From assembly GCA_913757435.1 (NCBI GenBank), contig CAJYDM010000004.1, positions 1-64,000 on the forward strand: a DNA stretch of 64,000 nt, written 5' to 3'. The notes beneath the pieces were generated by a model, which was not told the origin of the DNA, did not search any database, and worked only from the letters and a program-made list of their open reading frames with translations. The DNA is from Syntrophomonas sp. DTU019 (GTDB lineage Bacteria > Bacillota > Syntrophomonadia > Syntrophomonadales > Syntrophomonadaceae). The position numbers and the translations under genes are program-made. This document shows, piece after piece, positions 52,128 to 61,838 of this stretch. The stretch's first letter is position 1, and each line of letters starts with the position of its first letter.

Positions 52128-54725
52128 TCAGATATTCTCCTGTTTCAAGGCATCGATAATATTATCTTGTTTTACTTTGGAACTGGAATAGAGCATTGCT
52201 GCACCTACGATAATAAATACGATGACAATGACATAACCCAGACTACTCCAGGGCAGTTCCAATCCATAGCTAAAACTGTACATCATAGATCGGTAGATCA
52301 AATACATTACCATTACACTAAGCGGCAGTCCATAAAGCAGAGACTTAATGCCGTAGAAGATACTCTCGTAATTTAACATTTTGCCAAAACCCTGTGGAGT
52401 CATGCCGACCGATTTGAGCATGGCGAATTCCCTTTTTCGCAGGGCAATGCTGGTGGAGATGGTATTAAAGATATTGGCAATACAAATTGCCGTGATCAAA
52501 ACAATAAACCCGTAGGTAAAAACCGATATCAGTAAAATTATCTGCTCTTCTTGCTGTCTTTGCTGATACACATTGTAGATACTCAGATTGCTCTCCGGCA
52601 GTTCCTCAATCTGATGTTGGGTTGCCATGGGGTCAGTACTATTAAGCAAAAGTCGGGTGTCAGCAGTTATGCCCTGGGCAAGCAACTCATCCATCACTTG
52701 TTCCGATACAATAACAGTCAGTCCACCCAGTCCAGCAGTAAAAACACCCATTGGGACTTGATCGGTAAATGAAGCAATTTGCAGCTGATTTAAATAGGTT
52801 TCTTGGGCCGAATCCCTATCAATATGGTGCAGTTCTATTTTTTGGCCGATTTCCGTCTGTATAGCCCTAGTCTCAATAAATTTTCTGGCATCATAATCCT
52901 GATAGGAGATTTTATCAATTACAATTCCGGATAATTCATGGGGGTTTGTAAGCTGATCATAATCGGCGCCGACCATCTCAGCATAATCCTTCAGACTCTT
53001 CTCCTCCAGCGCATGTATATCGATATAATATGGGTATTTCCCGTTCTTAAGCATTTGCTTATCTTCCCGTACTCTTGCTTGCAATTCCCCGGCAATGGAT
53101 TTTTCATCTAACCATGAATTTAAAGTCAAGTCTTTTACTATCGAATATTCTGTTACATTATTCAGGCCGGCAATAGACTGGGCTAGCTTATAATCCTTTT
53201 CAGCACTTTCCCCCGGCAGGGTAACCTGGATATCAAAATTGATCCCATCCCGGGACAGTTCCGCTGATTTTATTAGATTGTCGGTAAAAAATGAGACTGT
53301 TAAAAACAGCACTATGCTTATTACCAACGATAATACGGTGGCCTGGTACCTGCGCCGGTTCCTTCTTAGATTTTTTAAGCCGATTTCAGCTTCAAATCCG
53401 AAAAGTCTACGAATAAGCGGAGAAGATTTGACTGCCTTGGGGGTGAGCCGAATATCCATTGATTGTCTGATGGCATCGATAGCCGAGATATTAGAGGCCC
53501 GTTTGGCTGGCCAATAGGTAGAAATGAAGATAGTCAACAGGGATATAACCCCAGCCCCCAGTATTGTCATAGGGGTTACTACCACCGTGAACGGTTCAGA
53601 TACCCCTAATCCCCCCTGTAATATGGGGTTGATAAACCAGAAGGTAATGGCCAGGCCGCCCAGACCGCATAAGATTCCTATGGGGATGCTTATCAGGGCT
53701 ATTACTGCTCCCTCAAAAAATACCGAGTTCCTTTTCTGGCGTCTGGTTGCCCCTACACTGGAGAACATGCCTAGATAGCGGGAGCGTTCAGCAACTGAGA
53801 TAGCAAACGCATTATAGATTAATGCCACTGAACCTACTACAGTTATGGTCATAATAATGGCGATCAGAGAGTAAAGGGTCTTGTGCAGGGAATCGATATC
53901 GGTTACACCGTGATAGCGCAGCAAGGAATTGTTGAAATCTACGTTGGCAATGTTATTATCTACGGCCAGATCCCGGGCATGGCTGTAGAGTGATCTTTTC
54001 ACTTTATTCAAAACCACCAGGCCATTGGCGGGATCATCTGCGGTTACCATCTTCTCGTCAACATAGCCGATAATGGTATACCCCGGGGCCCAGGTGGGTT
54101 CCCAGGTCGGACGGGCTATAGTACCCACTACTGTGTAGCTCTGGGTAGTTTTATTTATAATCTTCTCGGCAGCAAACTCACCGTTTTCGTTTCTCTGTAA
54201 CGGTGCCTTCTGAGTTAGGACCTCTTCATTGCCTTCAGCCTTAAGACGCTGACCGATATCCAGCACAAGTTGATCGCCAATCTGATAGTTTACCTTGGCG
54301 CTCTGGGCGATTTCCTCTGAGATAACAATTTCGCCCTTGGCCTGCGGCAGACGCCCACCGGTCAATTCGATGGGAAACTGCTCAAAACCCTGGGGGTTGT
54401 ATTCCGTTATAAACAGATAAGGTCGGTTTCTATTTTGGCTTCCTTCCAAAAGAGCATAGCCGCGATCCCTGGATATGATGAGGGTTTTTGTTTGTGCATC
54501 ATGCTTGATCGCCTGTAATTGCTGTTGATTTACATCTTTATACAAGACATGCCATTCCCCATCCCTGGCGATAGCAGCTCTCTGCAGCAAATCCATAAAG
54601 GATATGCCCAAAGTCGCCACCGCCGTTACCATCGCTACAGAGATGATAACACCCACGATGGTAACCAGGGTCCGTCTGCGGTTCTGCTGTAAATTTCTTA
54701 AAGTAAGCAGGTTTACGATATTCAT
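52128..54725 (-). CDS. FtsX-type ABC transporter permease
   Basis: The 865-residue permease has two FtsX domains separated by large extracellular parts. TM clusters are at about 15-40, 290-415 and 740-860, plus a helix near 460-485. This is the VncRS/SalY/MacB-like layout of exporters or peptide-sensing complexes. It overlaps the ATPase stop by 4 bases (ATGA). Together with the RR, HK and ATPase genes in the same direction it forms a cell-envelope stress module, possibly sensing antimicrobial peptides (inference). Its last codons are copied at 57798-57868. Confidence 0.9.
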   Translation of the reverse strand: MNIVNLLTLRNLQQNRRRTLVTIVGVIISVAMVTAVATLGISFMDLLQRAAIARDGEWHVLYKDVNQQQLQAIKHDAQTKTLIISRDRGYALLEGSQNRNRPYLFITEYNPQGFEQFPIELTGGRLPQAKGEIVISEEIAQSAKVNYQIGDQLVLDIGQRLKAEGNEEVLTQKAPLQRNENGEFAAEKIINKTTQSYTVVGTIARPTWEPTWAPGYTIIGYVDEKMVTADDPANGLVVLNKVKRSLYSHARDLAVDNNIANVDFNNSLLRYHGVTDIDSLHKTLYSLIAIIMTITVVGSVALIYNAFAISVAERSRYLGMFSSVGATRRQKRNSVFFEGAVIALISIPIGILCGLGGLAITFWFINPILQGGLGVSEPFTVVVTPMTILGAGVISLLTIFISTYWPAKRASNISAIDAIRQSMDIRLTPKAVKSSPLIRRLFGFEAEIGLKNLRRNRRRYQATVLSLVISIVLFLTVSFFTDNLIKSAELSRDGINFDIQVTLPGESAEKDYKLAQSIAGLNNVTEYSIVKDLTLNSWLDEKSIAGELQARVREDKQMLKNGKYPYYIDIHALEEKSLKDYAEMVGADYDQLTNPHELSGIVIDKISYQDYDARKFIETRAIQTEIGQKIELHHIDRDSAQETYLNQLQIASFTDQVPMGVFTAGLGGLTVIVSEQVMDELLAQGITADTRLLLNSTDPMATQHQIEELPESNLSIYNVYQQRQQEEQIILLISVFTYGFIVLITAICIANIFNTISTSIALRKREFAMLKSVGMTPQGFGKMLNYESIFYGIKSLLYGLPLSVMVMYLIYRSMMYSFSYGLELPWSSLGYVIVIVFIIVGAAMLYSSSKVKQDNIIDALKQENI

Positions 54726-55405
54726 GGGCGAATCACCTCATCCCGGGCAATTCGGCCGTCCTCGATGGAGATGATTCGGTCCGCTTGTAAGGCAATTCGT
54801 TCATCATGGGTGATGATGATCAGGGTTTGCTTATGGGTTTTGTTAAACATTTTAAGTAGGTCAACGATCTCATGGCTGTTCTTGCTGTCCAGGTTGCCGG
54901 TGGGTTCGTCAGCCAGCATCAATGCAGGATTATTGATCAAGGCTCTGCCAATGGAAACCCGCTGCTGCTGACCGCCGGAAAGCTGATTGGGCAGATAAGA
55001 CAATCGGTTTTGCAGATCTAGGGTGTTAACAATATTGTTGAAATGCTCTTTATCGACCTGATGACCATCAAGCAGCAATGGCAGAGCAATATTTTCTTCC
55101 ACCGTCAACACCGGAATCAAATTGTAAAACTGATAAACCAGGCCAATTTGCCGGCGTCTAAAAATGGCCAGCTGAGTCTCGTTGAGGCGGTATATGTCAG
55201 TGTTGTCCACCATCACCCTGCCGCTGGTAGGCCGGTCCACTCCGCCCAACAGATGCAAGAGCGTAGATTTGCCTGATCCGGAAGGGCCGACAACGGCGAT
55301 GAATTCGCCTCTTCTAACCGAAAAGCTGACCTCATCCAGGGCTTTTACAGCTGTCTCCCCCCTACCATAGATTTTAGACAGATTTTCTATCTTCAAGATT
55401 TCCAA
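54722..55405 (-). CDS. ABC transporter ATP-binding protein (LolD/MacB type)
   Basis: The start is TTG 55405, with GGAGG nine bases upstream; in-frame codons further upstream lack a site. The 227 residues have Walker A GPSGSGKST, the signature LSGGQQQRVSIGRAL and Walker B LMLADEPTGNLD with H in IITHDE. It is in the group that powers FtsX-type permeases and is translationally coupled to it by a 4-base overlap. About 155 bases separate it from the histidine kinase gene. Confidence 0.94.
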   Translation of the reverse strand: MEILKIENLSKIYGRGETAVKALDEVSFSVRRGEFIAVVGPSGSGKSTLLHLLGGVDRPTSGRVMVDNTDIYRLNETQLAIFRRRQIGLVYQFYNLIPVLTVEENIALPLLLDGHQVDKEHFNNIVNTLDLQNRLSYLPNQLSGGQQQRVSIGRALINNPALMLADEPTGNLDSKNSHEIVDLLKMFNKTHKQTLIIITHDERIALQADRIISIEDGRIARDEVIRP

Positions 55406-55560
55406 GTTATAAAACCTCCATTTTGTGATGCTGGGTACAGTATATCTGTCCAAAATGACAAACAAGTGACTGTAATATAACTATTTAGTCACTTTGAAAG
55501 CCAGGAGATGGGTCAGTATAAGCAGCTGGTGTCAGCTCGAACTCTCCCCCCTGATTTAAG

Positions 55561-56574
55561 TTAAATCATTTGCCGATAAAACTTTATAATAAATTGGGTG
55601 CCCTGGTCCCCCTTGCTTATTACTTCGATGGTTCCATTTTGAGCGGAAACGATGCTGTGAGCCATGGCCAGCCCGATACCAATGCTATCCTCAGCGGCAT
55701 TCTTCCCTTTATAAAAGCGTTGGAAAATATGGGGTAAATCCTCTTTAGGAATTCCTGCTCCATTATCGGTGATGATTATTTCTGTAAACAGCGCATTTTC
55801 CGCAAATGAAACCGAAATAACCCCGCCTTCGGGGGTATGTTCCACACAGTTTTTCAGAATATTGATCAAAGCCTCAGTGGTCCATTTGATATCCCCCTGA
55901 AAAGAAACCTTATCATCTCCGCTGATGGTGAAGGTTTGCTCTTTTATATCCATGGGGATCAAGACCGGCTCCAAGGCCTTTTGAACAAGCTGACTCACCA
56001 TTATCACATCTTGCTTAAAAACTACCGTTCCGGCGTCAATCCGGGCCAATTTCAATAATGAAGCCAAGAGCCATTCAATGCGTTCCAGCTGCACCCGGAT
56101 CATATGGGTGAATTCGATTCTTTTGGCTTCGGGCAGTCTAGCATCGCTTAGCAAATCAGCCATTACCATCATGGAGGTCAATGGAGTCTTGAGCTGATGG
56201 GATATATCTGCAATGGCATCAGTTAGGCGTAGCTTTTCATACTGCAGCAGGGAGTTCTGCTCTGACAGCATTAAAGTAACCTTATAAATCTCGTTTTTTA
56301 ATATGCTAAGCTCCCCTTCCTGATTGTCCCGGATATCGAGGGAGTAATCACCTCCACTGATTTGGCGCAGATACCTTGAGAGCCTGGCTATTTCTCCATA
56401 TCTCCATCTGGTATAAATCCAGCTGCAGCCCGTTATCAAACTACCGGACAAAAAGACCAGCAGTGCAGCCCAAGGAGAAATGAATGCAGCAACAACAGTT
56501 GCTGCCGCATTAATCAGGCCCATTACCATTAATAATCTTTGAATCTCTTTATTACGCAGCAGTTTACTCACCAA
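55561..56574 (-). CDS. Sensor histidine kinase (intramembrane-sensing type)
   Basis: The 337-residue HisKA kinase has two closely spaced membrane helices (about 14-33 and 37-55) with almost no extracellular loop, a HAMP-like linker, then phospho-acceptor H126 in DISHQLKTPLTSM. The ATP domain has N-box NILKNCVEH, G1 ITDNGAGIPKED and G2 GIGLAMAHSI. The lack of an extracellular sensor resembles BceS-type kinases that sense through an ABC permease, which fits the neighbouring FtsX permease (inference). It overlaps the response regulator gene by 11 bases. Confidence 0.93.
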   Translation of the reverse strand: MVSKLLRNKEIQRLLMVMGLINAAATVVAAFISPWAALLVFLSGSLITGCSWIYTRWRYGEIARLSRYLRQISGGDYSLDIRDNQEGELSILKNEIYKVTLMLSEQNSLLQYEKLRLTDAIADISHQLKTPLTSMMVMADLLSDARLPEAKRIEFTHMIRVQLERIEWLLASLLKLARIDAGTVVFKQDVIMVSQLVQKALEPVLIPMDIKEQTFTISGDDKVSFQGDIKWTTEALINILKNCVEHTPEGGVISVSFAENALFTEIIITDNGAGIPKEDLPHIFQRFYKGKNAAEDSIGIGLAMAHSIVSAQNGTIEVISKGDQGTQFIIKFYRQMI

Positions 56575-57250
56575 CCTTGTATCCCAAACCGCGTACTGTT
56601 TTAATCAGGGCTGGGTGCTGTGGATCATTTTCCAGCTTTTCCCTTAGTCTTTTTATATATACCGTTAAGGTATTATCGTTTACAAAGTCGCCGGCTATAT
56701 CCCATATCTGCTCTAATAGCTGATTTCTGGACAGAACCTGTCCGATGTGGTTGGCGAATATGAGCAGTATGCGGTACTCCAGAGCAGTCAGGGTGATTTC
56801 ACGGTTATTTTTATAGACCTTTCCTTCCAAGGTGTTAATCATAACATCATCTATCTCGATGATGCTTTTGCCCTGGCCTTGTTTTTGATAGCGGCGTAAA
56901 ACCGATTTTATTCTTGAAATAAGCTCCCGGATACGAAAAGGCTTGATAATATAATCATCTGCTCCCATATCAAGTCCCATTACTACGTTAACCTCATCAT
57001 CAATGGCGGTTAAAAAAATCACCGGCATATCACTGCGCTGTTTAACAAACTTGCACAGCTCATAGCCGCTTCCATCCGGCAGGGATAAATCAAACAGGCA
57101 CAAATCAATATGGTGCATTTCTTCAGACAGGACTTTTTGCGCTGATTTGAAATCATAGCACAGCAGCGTAGAAAATCCCTCTTGCATAAGAGAATACTCG
57201 ATCCCAGCGGCTATGGTTTTATCATCTTCTGCCAGCAGAATTTTGGTCAT
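56564..57250 (-). CDS. OmpR-family response regulator
   Basis: The start is ATG 57250 (MTKILLAEDD), after AAGGTTGA; an in-frame TTG three codons earlier is possible. The receiver has D9/D10, phospho-acceptor D54 (CLFDLSLPDGSG), a conserved T/A region VIFLTAIDDE and the lysine in YIIKPFRI. The winged-helix C-terminal domain ends VRGLGYKVGE. It is the first gene of the RR-HK-ATPase-permease operon and presumably activates it. Its upstream region is the degraded DUF218 fragment. Confidence 0.94.
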   Translation of the reverse strand: MTKILLAEDDKTIAAGIEYSLMQEGFSTLLCYDFKSAQKVLSEEMHHIDLCLFDLSLPDGSGYELCKFVKQRSDMPVIFLTAIDDEVNVVMGLDMGADDYIIKPFRIRELISRIKSVLRRYQKQGQGKSIIEIDDVMINTLEGKVYKNNREITLTALEYRILLIFANHIGQVLSRNQLLEQIWDIAGDFVNDNTLTVYIKRLREKLENDPQHPALIKTVRGLGYKVGE

Positions 57251-57261
57251 GTGCTTCAACC

Positions 57262-57485
57262 TTTTCCAGAATGGTCCATAAAAATATCTTTTCGGGGTGC
57301 GCCCTTACGCTAAGAAAATCCTTCATAGTGTTGACTTCATCATAGTCTTTGCGGCTATGGTCACCGCTAACGATTATCTTGGAGGCTTTGCCATGTAAGT
57401 ACAGCTGGCACCCCACATTCACACGATCCTGGAGCATATCTGATAGCTTTTGTTTGATGCGGTTAATGCCTAAGAATACCACGAC
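57262..57485 (-). pseudogene. Degraded copy of the DUF218 (SanA-like) gene
   Basis: The translation (MLQDRVNVGCQLYLHGKASK, IIVSGDHSRKDYDEVNTM, KDFLS) closely follows the middle of the intact protein at 43392-44144 (MLKDRVTAGYELYRLGKAPK, IIVSGDHGRKDYDEVNTM, KDYLK). The N- and C-terminal parts are missing. It lies immediately upstream of the response regulator gene. Confidence 0.85.
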
Positions 57486-57503
57486 AATTGGTTGAAGTCG
57501 CAC

Positions 57504-58110
57504 TCAGGCAGTCTAAAAAAGGAGCTAACGTTATTTGCCCCACTTCCCCAGGCCACTTTCAGAGACTGATACACTTGGCGGTTATAATCCCAGTATCAGG
57601 TTAGTTGTCCTCTAAAATGGTTATGCAATGGTACTGTAATATCTTGCACTTTTATTACGATTGATGGGTTTCTGCTTCTCCCACTGGTTAATACCAAAAA
57701 TGCCAAACCAGACTTATCCCGGGCGCCAACTTCGATCCCTCGGCTCAAGTCACATCGACACTGTTCCCCTGCCTCACCTGGTTTGATTGGCTCATTATCA
57801 GATATTCTCCTGTTTTAAAGCATCAATAATATTGTCTTGTATTACCTTGGAACTGGAATAGAGCATTGTCCTTTACAAAAAAACCGAATCCAGGTATCTG
57901 GAACTCTGCCCCATGTCACAAACCTGCACATAATCCCTTCCCTGAGACACTGGGAAGCAAAAGAAGGCTGAAAAGCCAGGCCATTTCGGTTGTACAAGTG
58001 CATCCAGGCACCTGAAACCACCATATCCTGAATACCTGGCCATCAGCCTTTTAGACTTCCGTTGTTGATTGACCAAGCATTTATGGCTTTGGATTAGAAT
58101 CCCCTGCACC
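57504..58110. other. Intergenic region containing duplicated relics
   Basis: Around 57700-57735 a 36-base segment (CCAAACCAGACTTATCCCGG) matches 51118-51155. From 57763 to 57868 it matches 52090-52198. The rest (57870-58110) shows no gene or repeat I can name. Confidence 0.6.
57798..57868 (-). pseudogene. Duplicated 3' tail of the FtsX permease gene
   Basis: The minus strand encodes LYSSSKVIQDNIIDALKQEN followed by ATC and TGA, the same as the last codons of the 52128 permease (which has KVKQDNIIDALKQEN). It has no upstream coding sequence. Confidence 0.8.
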
Positions 58111-59460
58111 CTATTTTATACTTGCCATACTGGCAAACGGGAAGAAGTTTTTCTTCAGGCTTGCATAAAGCTCACCGCGCAGGTCGGGATGAGCCACCGC
58201 GATCAGCTCCTTGGCGCGTTCTGTTCTGGATTTATAGCGCAGGTTGGCAACCCCGTATTCGGTGACTACATACTGGGCGTAAGTGCGAGGCACGGTGACT
58301 GGCGAGCCTATGGGAAGCTCGGGCACTATTGCGGAGGATAGTGAACCATCTTTCATTTTCCTGGCTGAATATAACAGGGTAATCCCCTTGCCCCCTTGCG
58401 ACCAGAAGGAGCCAATCATGAAATCCAACTGCCCGCCTGAGCCGCTGATCTGGGTATGGCCCACCCCCTCGGAATTGATCTGCCCGCTCAGATCCACCAT
58501 CAAAGCCATGTTCATAGCCACCATGTTAGGATGCTGGGCGATGAAGAATGGGTTATTAGTGTATGATGAAGGATAGAATTCGCAGGCTGGGTTTTGCTCA
58601 ACGTATCTGTACATTTCTTCGTCACCCATGCAGAATGTGGCCACGGTAACACCCTGGTGAAAAGGTTTACGTGTGTTGGTTACAATGCCTTGTGCCACCA
58701 GCTGAGGCAATCCAATGGGGAACATTTCGGTCAGGACACCCAGGTCTTTTTTGCCCTCCAGGCCGCATACCACCGCTTCTGGTATCCCCCCGATGCCCAT
58801 CTGTATAGTATCACCATCTTCTATAAGGTCCAGCACATACCCGGCTATGGCTTTGTCTGTTTCGGTCGGGGTGCCCCGGCCAAAGGTTGGTATTTTGGTG
58901 GAGTTTTCCACGAAATAGTCAAATTCGGAGATATGCATCCAATTATTCCCATAGATCACCGGCATCTGGTCGTTGACTTCGCCGATGGTAACGCGCTGCT
59001 TGCCGGATGCACGGCCCTTCCGGATGGTATCCAGGGTATAGAAGTTAGTCAGCCCCAGATTGACATACCCGGCTGAATTAGGTGGGGTCACTTGGGTGAT
59101 AAATACGTCCGCTCTGTGCCACACCTTATCAGCCAGGTCGGAGCTCATAACCGGGTAAAATTCCGCTTGCTTGGTAGTGTTCATGCGCCGGCCAGTTGCG
59201 ATGCTGAATCCTGGCATATAGTTGATATGGCCGTCCAGTGGCAGCATATACTCTGGATCCTGGAATTTGAAAGGATATAGTCCTATGGTATCTAATATCT
59301 TTACCCCTTTCAATTCTTGCCACCGGTCCAGGATGGCGTTGAAGATGTCCGGCGATCCTGAGCCAATGGCCAGCGCGGTGCCGACCACATCTCCCGATTC
59401 GACCTTCTGGGCCGCTTCTTGGATGGAGATAAGTTTGGCCTGATATTCCTTTTTCCACAT
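58111..59460 (-). CDS. Acetyl-CoA hydrolase/CoA-transferase family protein
   Basis: Family I CoA transferase of the 4-hydroxybutyrate/butyryl-CoA:acetate type, swapping CoA between acyl groups and acetate. The start is ATG 59460, eight bases after the AAGGAGG region; an ATG two codons earlier is too close to it. The 449 residues show TPPNSAGYVNLGLTNFYT, the glycine loop MGIGGIPEAVVCGL and the region LGVLTEMFPIG, whose glutamate (about 241) is the expected nucleophile. It probably uses acyl-CoA produced by the adjacent thiolase/DUF35 genes. Confidence 0.9.
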   Translation of the reverse strand: MWKKEYQAKLISIQEAAQKVESGDVVGTALAIGSGSPDIFNAILDRWQELKGVKILDTIGLYPFKFQDPEYMLPLDGHINYMPGFSIATGRRMNTTKQAEFYPVMSSDLADKVWHRADVFITQVTPPNSAGYVNLGLTNFYTLDTIRKGRASGKQRVTIGEVNDQMPVIYGNNWMHISEFDYFVENSTKIPTFGRGTPTETDKAIAGYVLDLIEDGDTIQMGIGGIPEAVVCGLEGKKDLGVLTEMFPIGLPQLVAQGIVTNTRKPFHQGVTVATFCMGDEEMYRYVEQNPACEFYPSSYTNNPFFIAQHPNMVAMNMALMVDLSGQINSEGVGHTQISGSGGQLDFMIGSFWSQGGKGITLLYSARKMKDGSLSSAIVPELPIGSPVTVPRTYAQYVVTEYGVANLRYKSRTERAKELIAVAHPDLRGELYASLKKNFFPFASMASIK

Positions 59461-59518
59461 ATTCATACCCTCCTTAATATTAACCCTCGTTTACGTCACG
59501 GTCATAGCCCCTCAGACC

Positions 59519-59929
59519 CTACGCAATAATGCAGAAGGCCGGCCGGGCCATGGGTTGTGGAGAATACTTGTCACCGGGATATACGCGATGGCCGACCTGC
59601 ACCGACTTGCCGATGACCTCCATGGTTACTTTTTTGGGATCCATGGATACCAGGTTGCCCATTATCCATGGGCCTTCATCAAGTTCCACCATCACAATGG
59701 TATAGGGATTCTCATTTTCGCGTCCCTCAGCGGCGATGTTGCAGGTGGTAAAAGTGACTATCTTACCTTTGCCGGACATCTCTACAATCTCCAAGTTGGT
59801 GCTGGCGCATTGGCTGCACACCATCATCGGGGGGCAGGTGTAGGCGCCGCAGTCGTTACACCTCAAGCCCAGCAGTACATCCTTTTTTAAGGCCTTGTTA
59901 TAGTCCTTAAAGGTGAGTTTATATTCCAT
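59519..59929 (-). CDS. DUF35 OB-fold acyl-CoA-associated protein
   Basis: The start is ATG 59929, nine bases after GGAGG, giving 136 residues. An N-terminal zinc ribbon has C24-x2-C27 and C38-x2-C41 (CNDCGAYTCPPMMVCSQC); the C-terminal OB fold includes YTIVMVELDEGPWIMGNLV. DUF35 proteins pair with thiolase-like SCP-x/acetoacetyl-CoA enzymes and are thought to help acyl-CoA binding or condensation. It lies 14 bases after the thiolase gene, in the same operon. Confidence 0.92.
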   Translation of the reverse strand: MEYKLTFKDYNKALKKDVLLGLRCNDCGAYTCPPMMVCSQCASTNLEIVEMSGKGKIVTFTTCNIAAEGRENENPYTIVMVELDEGPWIMGNLVSMDPKKVTMEVIGKSVQVGHRVYPGDKYSPQPMARPAFCIIA

Positions 59930-59943
59930 AGTTCTTACCCTCC

Positions 59944-61117
59944 TCACTGATTGGTCAATATCATGCTGACCAGTATCCCGTCGCCGCCCAATGTGTCTAT
60001 AATGCCATTTTTGGCACCCTCGACCTGGCGGCCTTGCTCCACCATGTCTCCCCTCAGTTGCCGGGTGACTTCCACCAGCTGGGAAACACCGGTAGCACCG
60101 ATAGGATGGCCTTTGGCCTTTAACCCCCCGGAGATATTGATGGGTATCTTGCCGCCTATCCTGGTCTCGCCCTTAAGCCACGCCTCACCTGATTTGCCAA
60201 AATCGAAGAAGCCTAGCCCTTCCGCGGCTATCAGGGCAGCGATGCTGAAGCAGTCATGCAATTCGCACAGATCCATATCCTGCGGGGTCATGCCGGCCAT
60301 ACGATAGGATTGTTGGCAGGCCAGTTCCCGGGCGTAGATACGAGGCAGATATCTGGACTGCGAACTGAGTTTGCCGCTGGACGCCTGGCCGATGCCGGCG
60401 AAATAGACCGGTTTAGGGGTCAACTTTTTGGCTATCTCCTCTGCAGCGATTACCACCGCTGCCGCCCCATCAGAAAACGGGCAGGCATCCTGCAGCTGGA
60501 TGGGGGTTGAAACCATAAAACTATTTAAGACATCCTCTTTAGTTATCAGTTCGGATCCGGGCATTGGGGTTTTCATGGCATACCATGGGACTGAATGGAT
60601 ACCGCGGCCATCTGCTCCTTCCAGAGACTGGAAGAGGAATATTATATTTGCTGGCATACAAATGGGCCAACAGGGCAAAAACTGCCGGGAACAGGAATCC
60701 GGCCGGGAATTCATAGTGGGCATCCCCGAACATGGAGAAAGTCCGAGTTGCAAGGGGGGTTCCCATTGCGGTGCACTTCTCCACCCCACCCACCAACATT
60801 ATGTCATAATACCCTGATGCCACCCACATGACAGCGTCCCTGACCGCCATACTGCCGGAAGCGCAAGCCCCTTCAAAGCGGCTCGCCGCCACGTTGAAAC
60901 AACCTATATCGTTGGCAAAGAATGACTGTATCATCCCCTGCCCTTCCTCGAAGGTGCCGAGAACGTTGCCTACGTTGACTGCCTGGATGTCCTTGGGAGT
61001 GAGATTGGCTTCCTGGATGGCGTCCATAGCCACCTCGGACAGCAGTTCAACTGAAGTTTTGGGTGAATTGAAGCAGAACTTGGAGTGTCCAGTTCCGACT
61101 ACTGCTACTCTTCTCAT
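59944..61117 (-). pseudogene. Frame-broken thiolase (SCP-x type) of the DUF35 operon
   Basis: The N-terminal part (from ATG 61117) carries MRRVAVVGTGHSKF and the nucleophile FEGACASGSMAVRDA. The C-terminal part (to 59944) carries CELHDCFSIAAL and GGLKAKGHPIGATG. They lie in different frames. Between them, after ASKYNIPL, about 14 extra bases (CCAGTCTCTGGAAG, at about 60618-60631) are followed by EQMAAVSIQSH in a third frame. A further one-base loss near 60580 leads to AMKTPMPGSELITKED. Both active-site halves are otherwise intact. Either a recent pseudogene or sequencing error; the downstream genes remain intact. Confidence 0.85.
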
Positions 61118-61430
61118 GATTTATTACCTCCTCTTCATTGGTCTTCATCCTGGCAAAAATAATGGTTTTGGATGGCTGCACAGCACAAATAAGTGGGACC
61201 AATTTCATCACCTCGGACGTTCGCGCGTAGATGGTCTGGATGCGAGCGTCCCCTTCTTTCTGATCTGTGGTGCTGAAACAGAGCCCGAAAAAATCTATTC
61301 AATAATCATGGCCGGGTCTCGGTTCCATCATTAAGGGCCGATGTTTACTGAGTCCAATAGCCATCTGCTGATTTATCCGATCCCGGTCAATAGGTCCTTC
61401 CGGTCAAAGGCTCTCCCTGCCACTATGAAG

Positions 61431-61446
61431 AGCAAAATCTGTGCCA
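61431..61446 (-). promoter_or_regulatory. Sigma-54 (-24/-12) promoter of the thiolase operon
   Basis: On the minus strand TTGGCACAGATTTTGCTC: TGGCAC (61441-61446), five bases AGATT, then TTGCT (61431-61435), with GG and GC separated by ten bases, matching TGGCAC-N5-TTGCW. It lies about 310 bases upstream of the thiolase start, directed at it. The only nearby activator gene is the sigma-54 activator 390 bases upstream. Confidence 0.75.
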
Positions 61447-61497
61447 ACAGCAAAAAGCCCATTCTATGGGCCTTCTAAAGGAATAGATATGATGGCT

Positions 61498-61512
61498 GGC
61501 GGCGCAGCCGCC
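61498..61512. promoter_or_regulatory. Palindrome, possible activator site or terminator
   Basis: GGCGGC-GCA-GCCGCC is centred about 85 bases upstream of the predicted sigma-54 start site, a usual distance for an enhancer-binding protein site. On the plus strand it is followed by TTGCTTTTTA and could instead be a terminator, though no plus-strand gene ends here. Confidence 0.4.
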
Positions 61513-61838
61513 TTGCTTTTTACCGCTGCATAAGGCAAATCTGCAGGCTCTCCCGGTAATCTTGCCTGGCCATGGTTGCGTCAGACTGGGGATGGCTATA
61601 GATTGGCCTTTTCCGGATGAGCAATTGGGTTTGCCAATGCTAAGTTCAAGGCAGGATTGCATGAGGCCACAGAAAAAGCAATGCTATTTTGCCATGCATT
61701 ATTGCAGTCAACTCACCAAGCAGAGTATTTTGCTACCGGGCGGAATTACAACATTATTAGGTATTTGGTTTCAATAAGAGGGGGAGTCAGATTGGTTTGA
61801 AGAAGTGGGCCATTTTGAGGCTAGCGGTTGCTCTGGTG

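Larger units (their letters stand above)
61118..61838. other. Regulatory region between the thiolase operon and the activator gene
   Basis: Contains the sigma-54 promoter (61431-61446), GCCCAT/ATGGGC (61457-61471) and GGCGGC/GCCGCC (61498-61512), plus GGACG/CGTCC near 61224-61256 in CGGACGTTCGCGC...GCGAGCGTCCCC. Open frames on the plus strand (61562-61777, 61797-62003) have no supported function. Confidence 0.55.
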
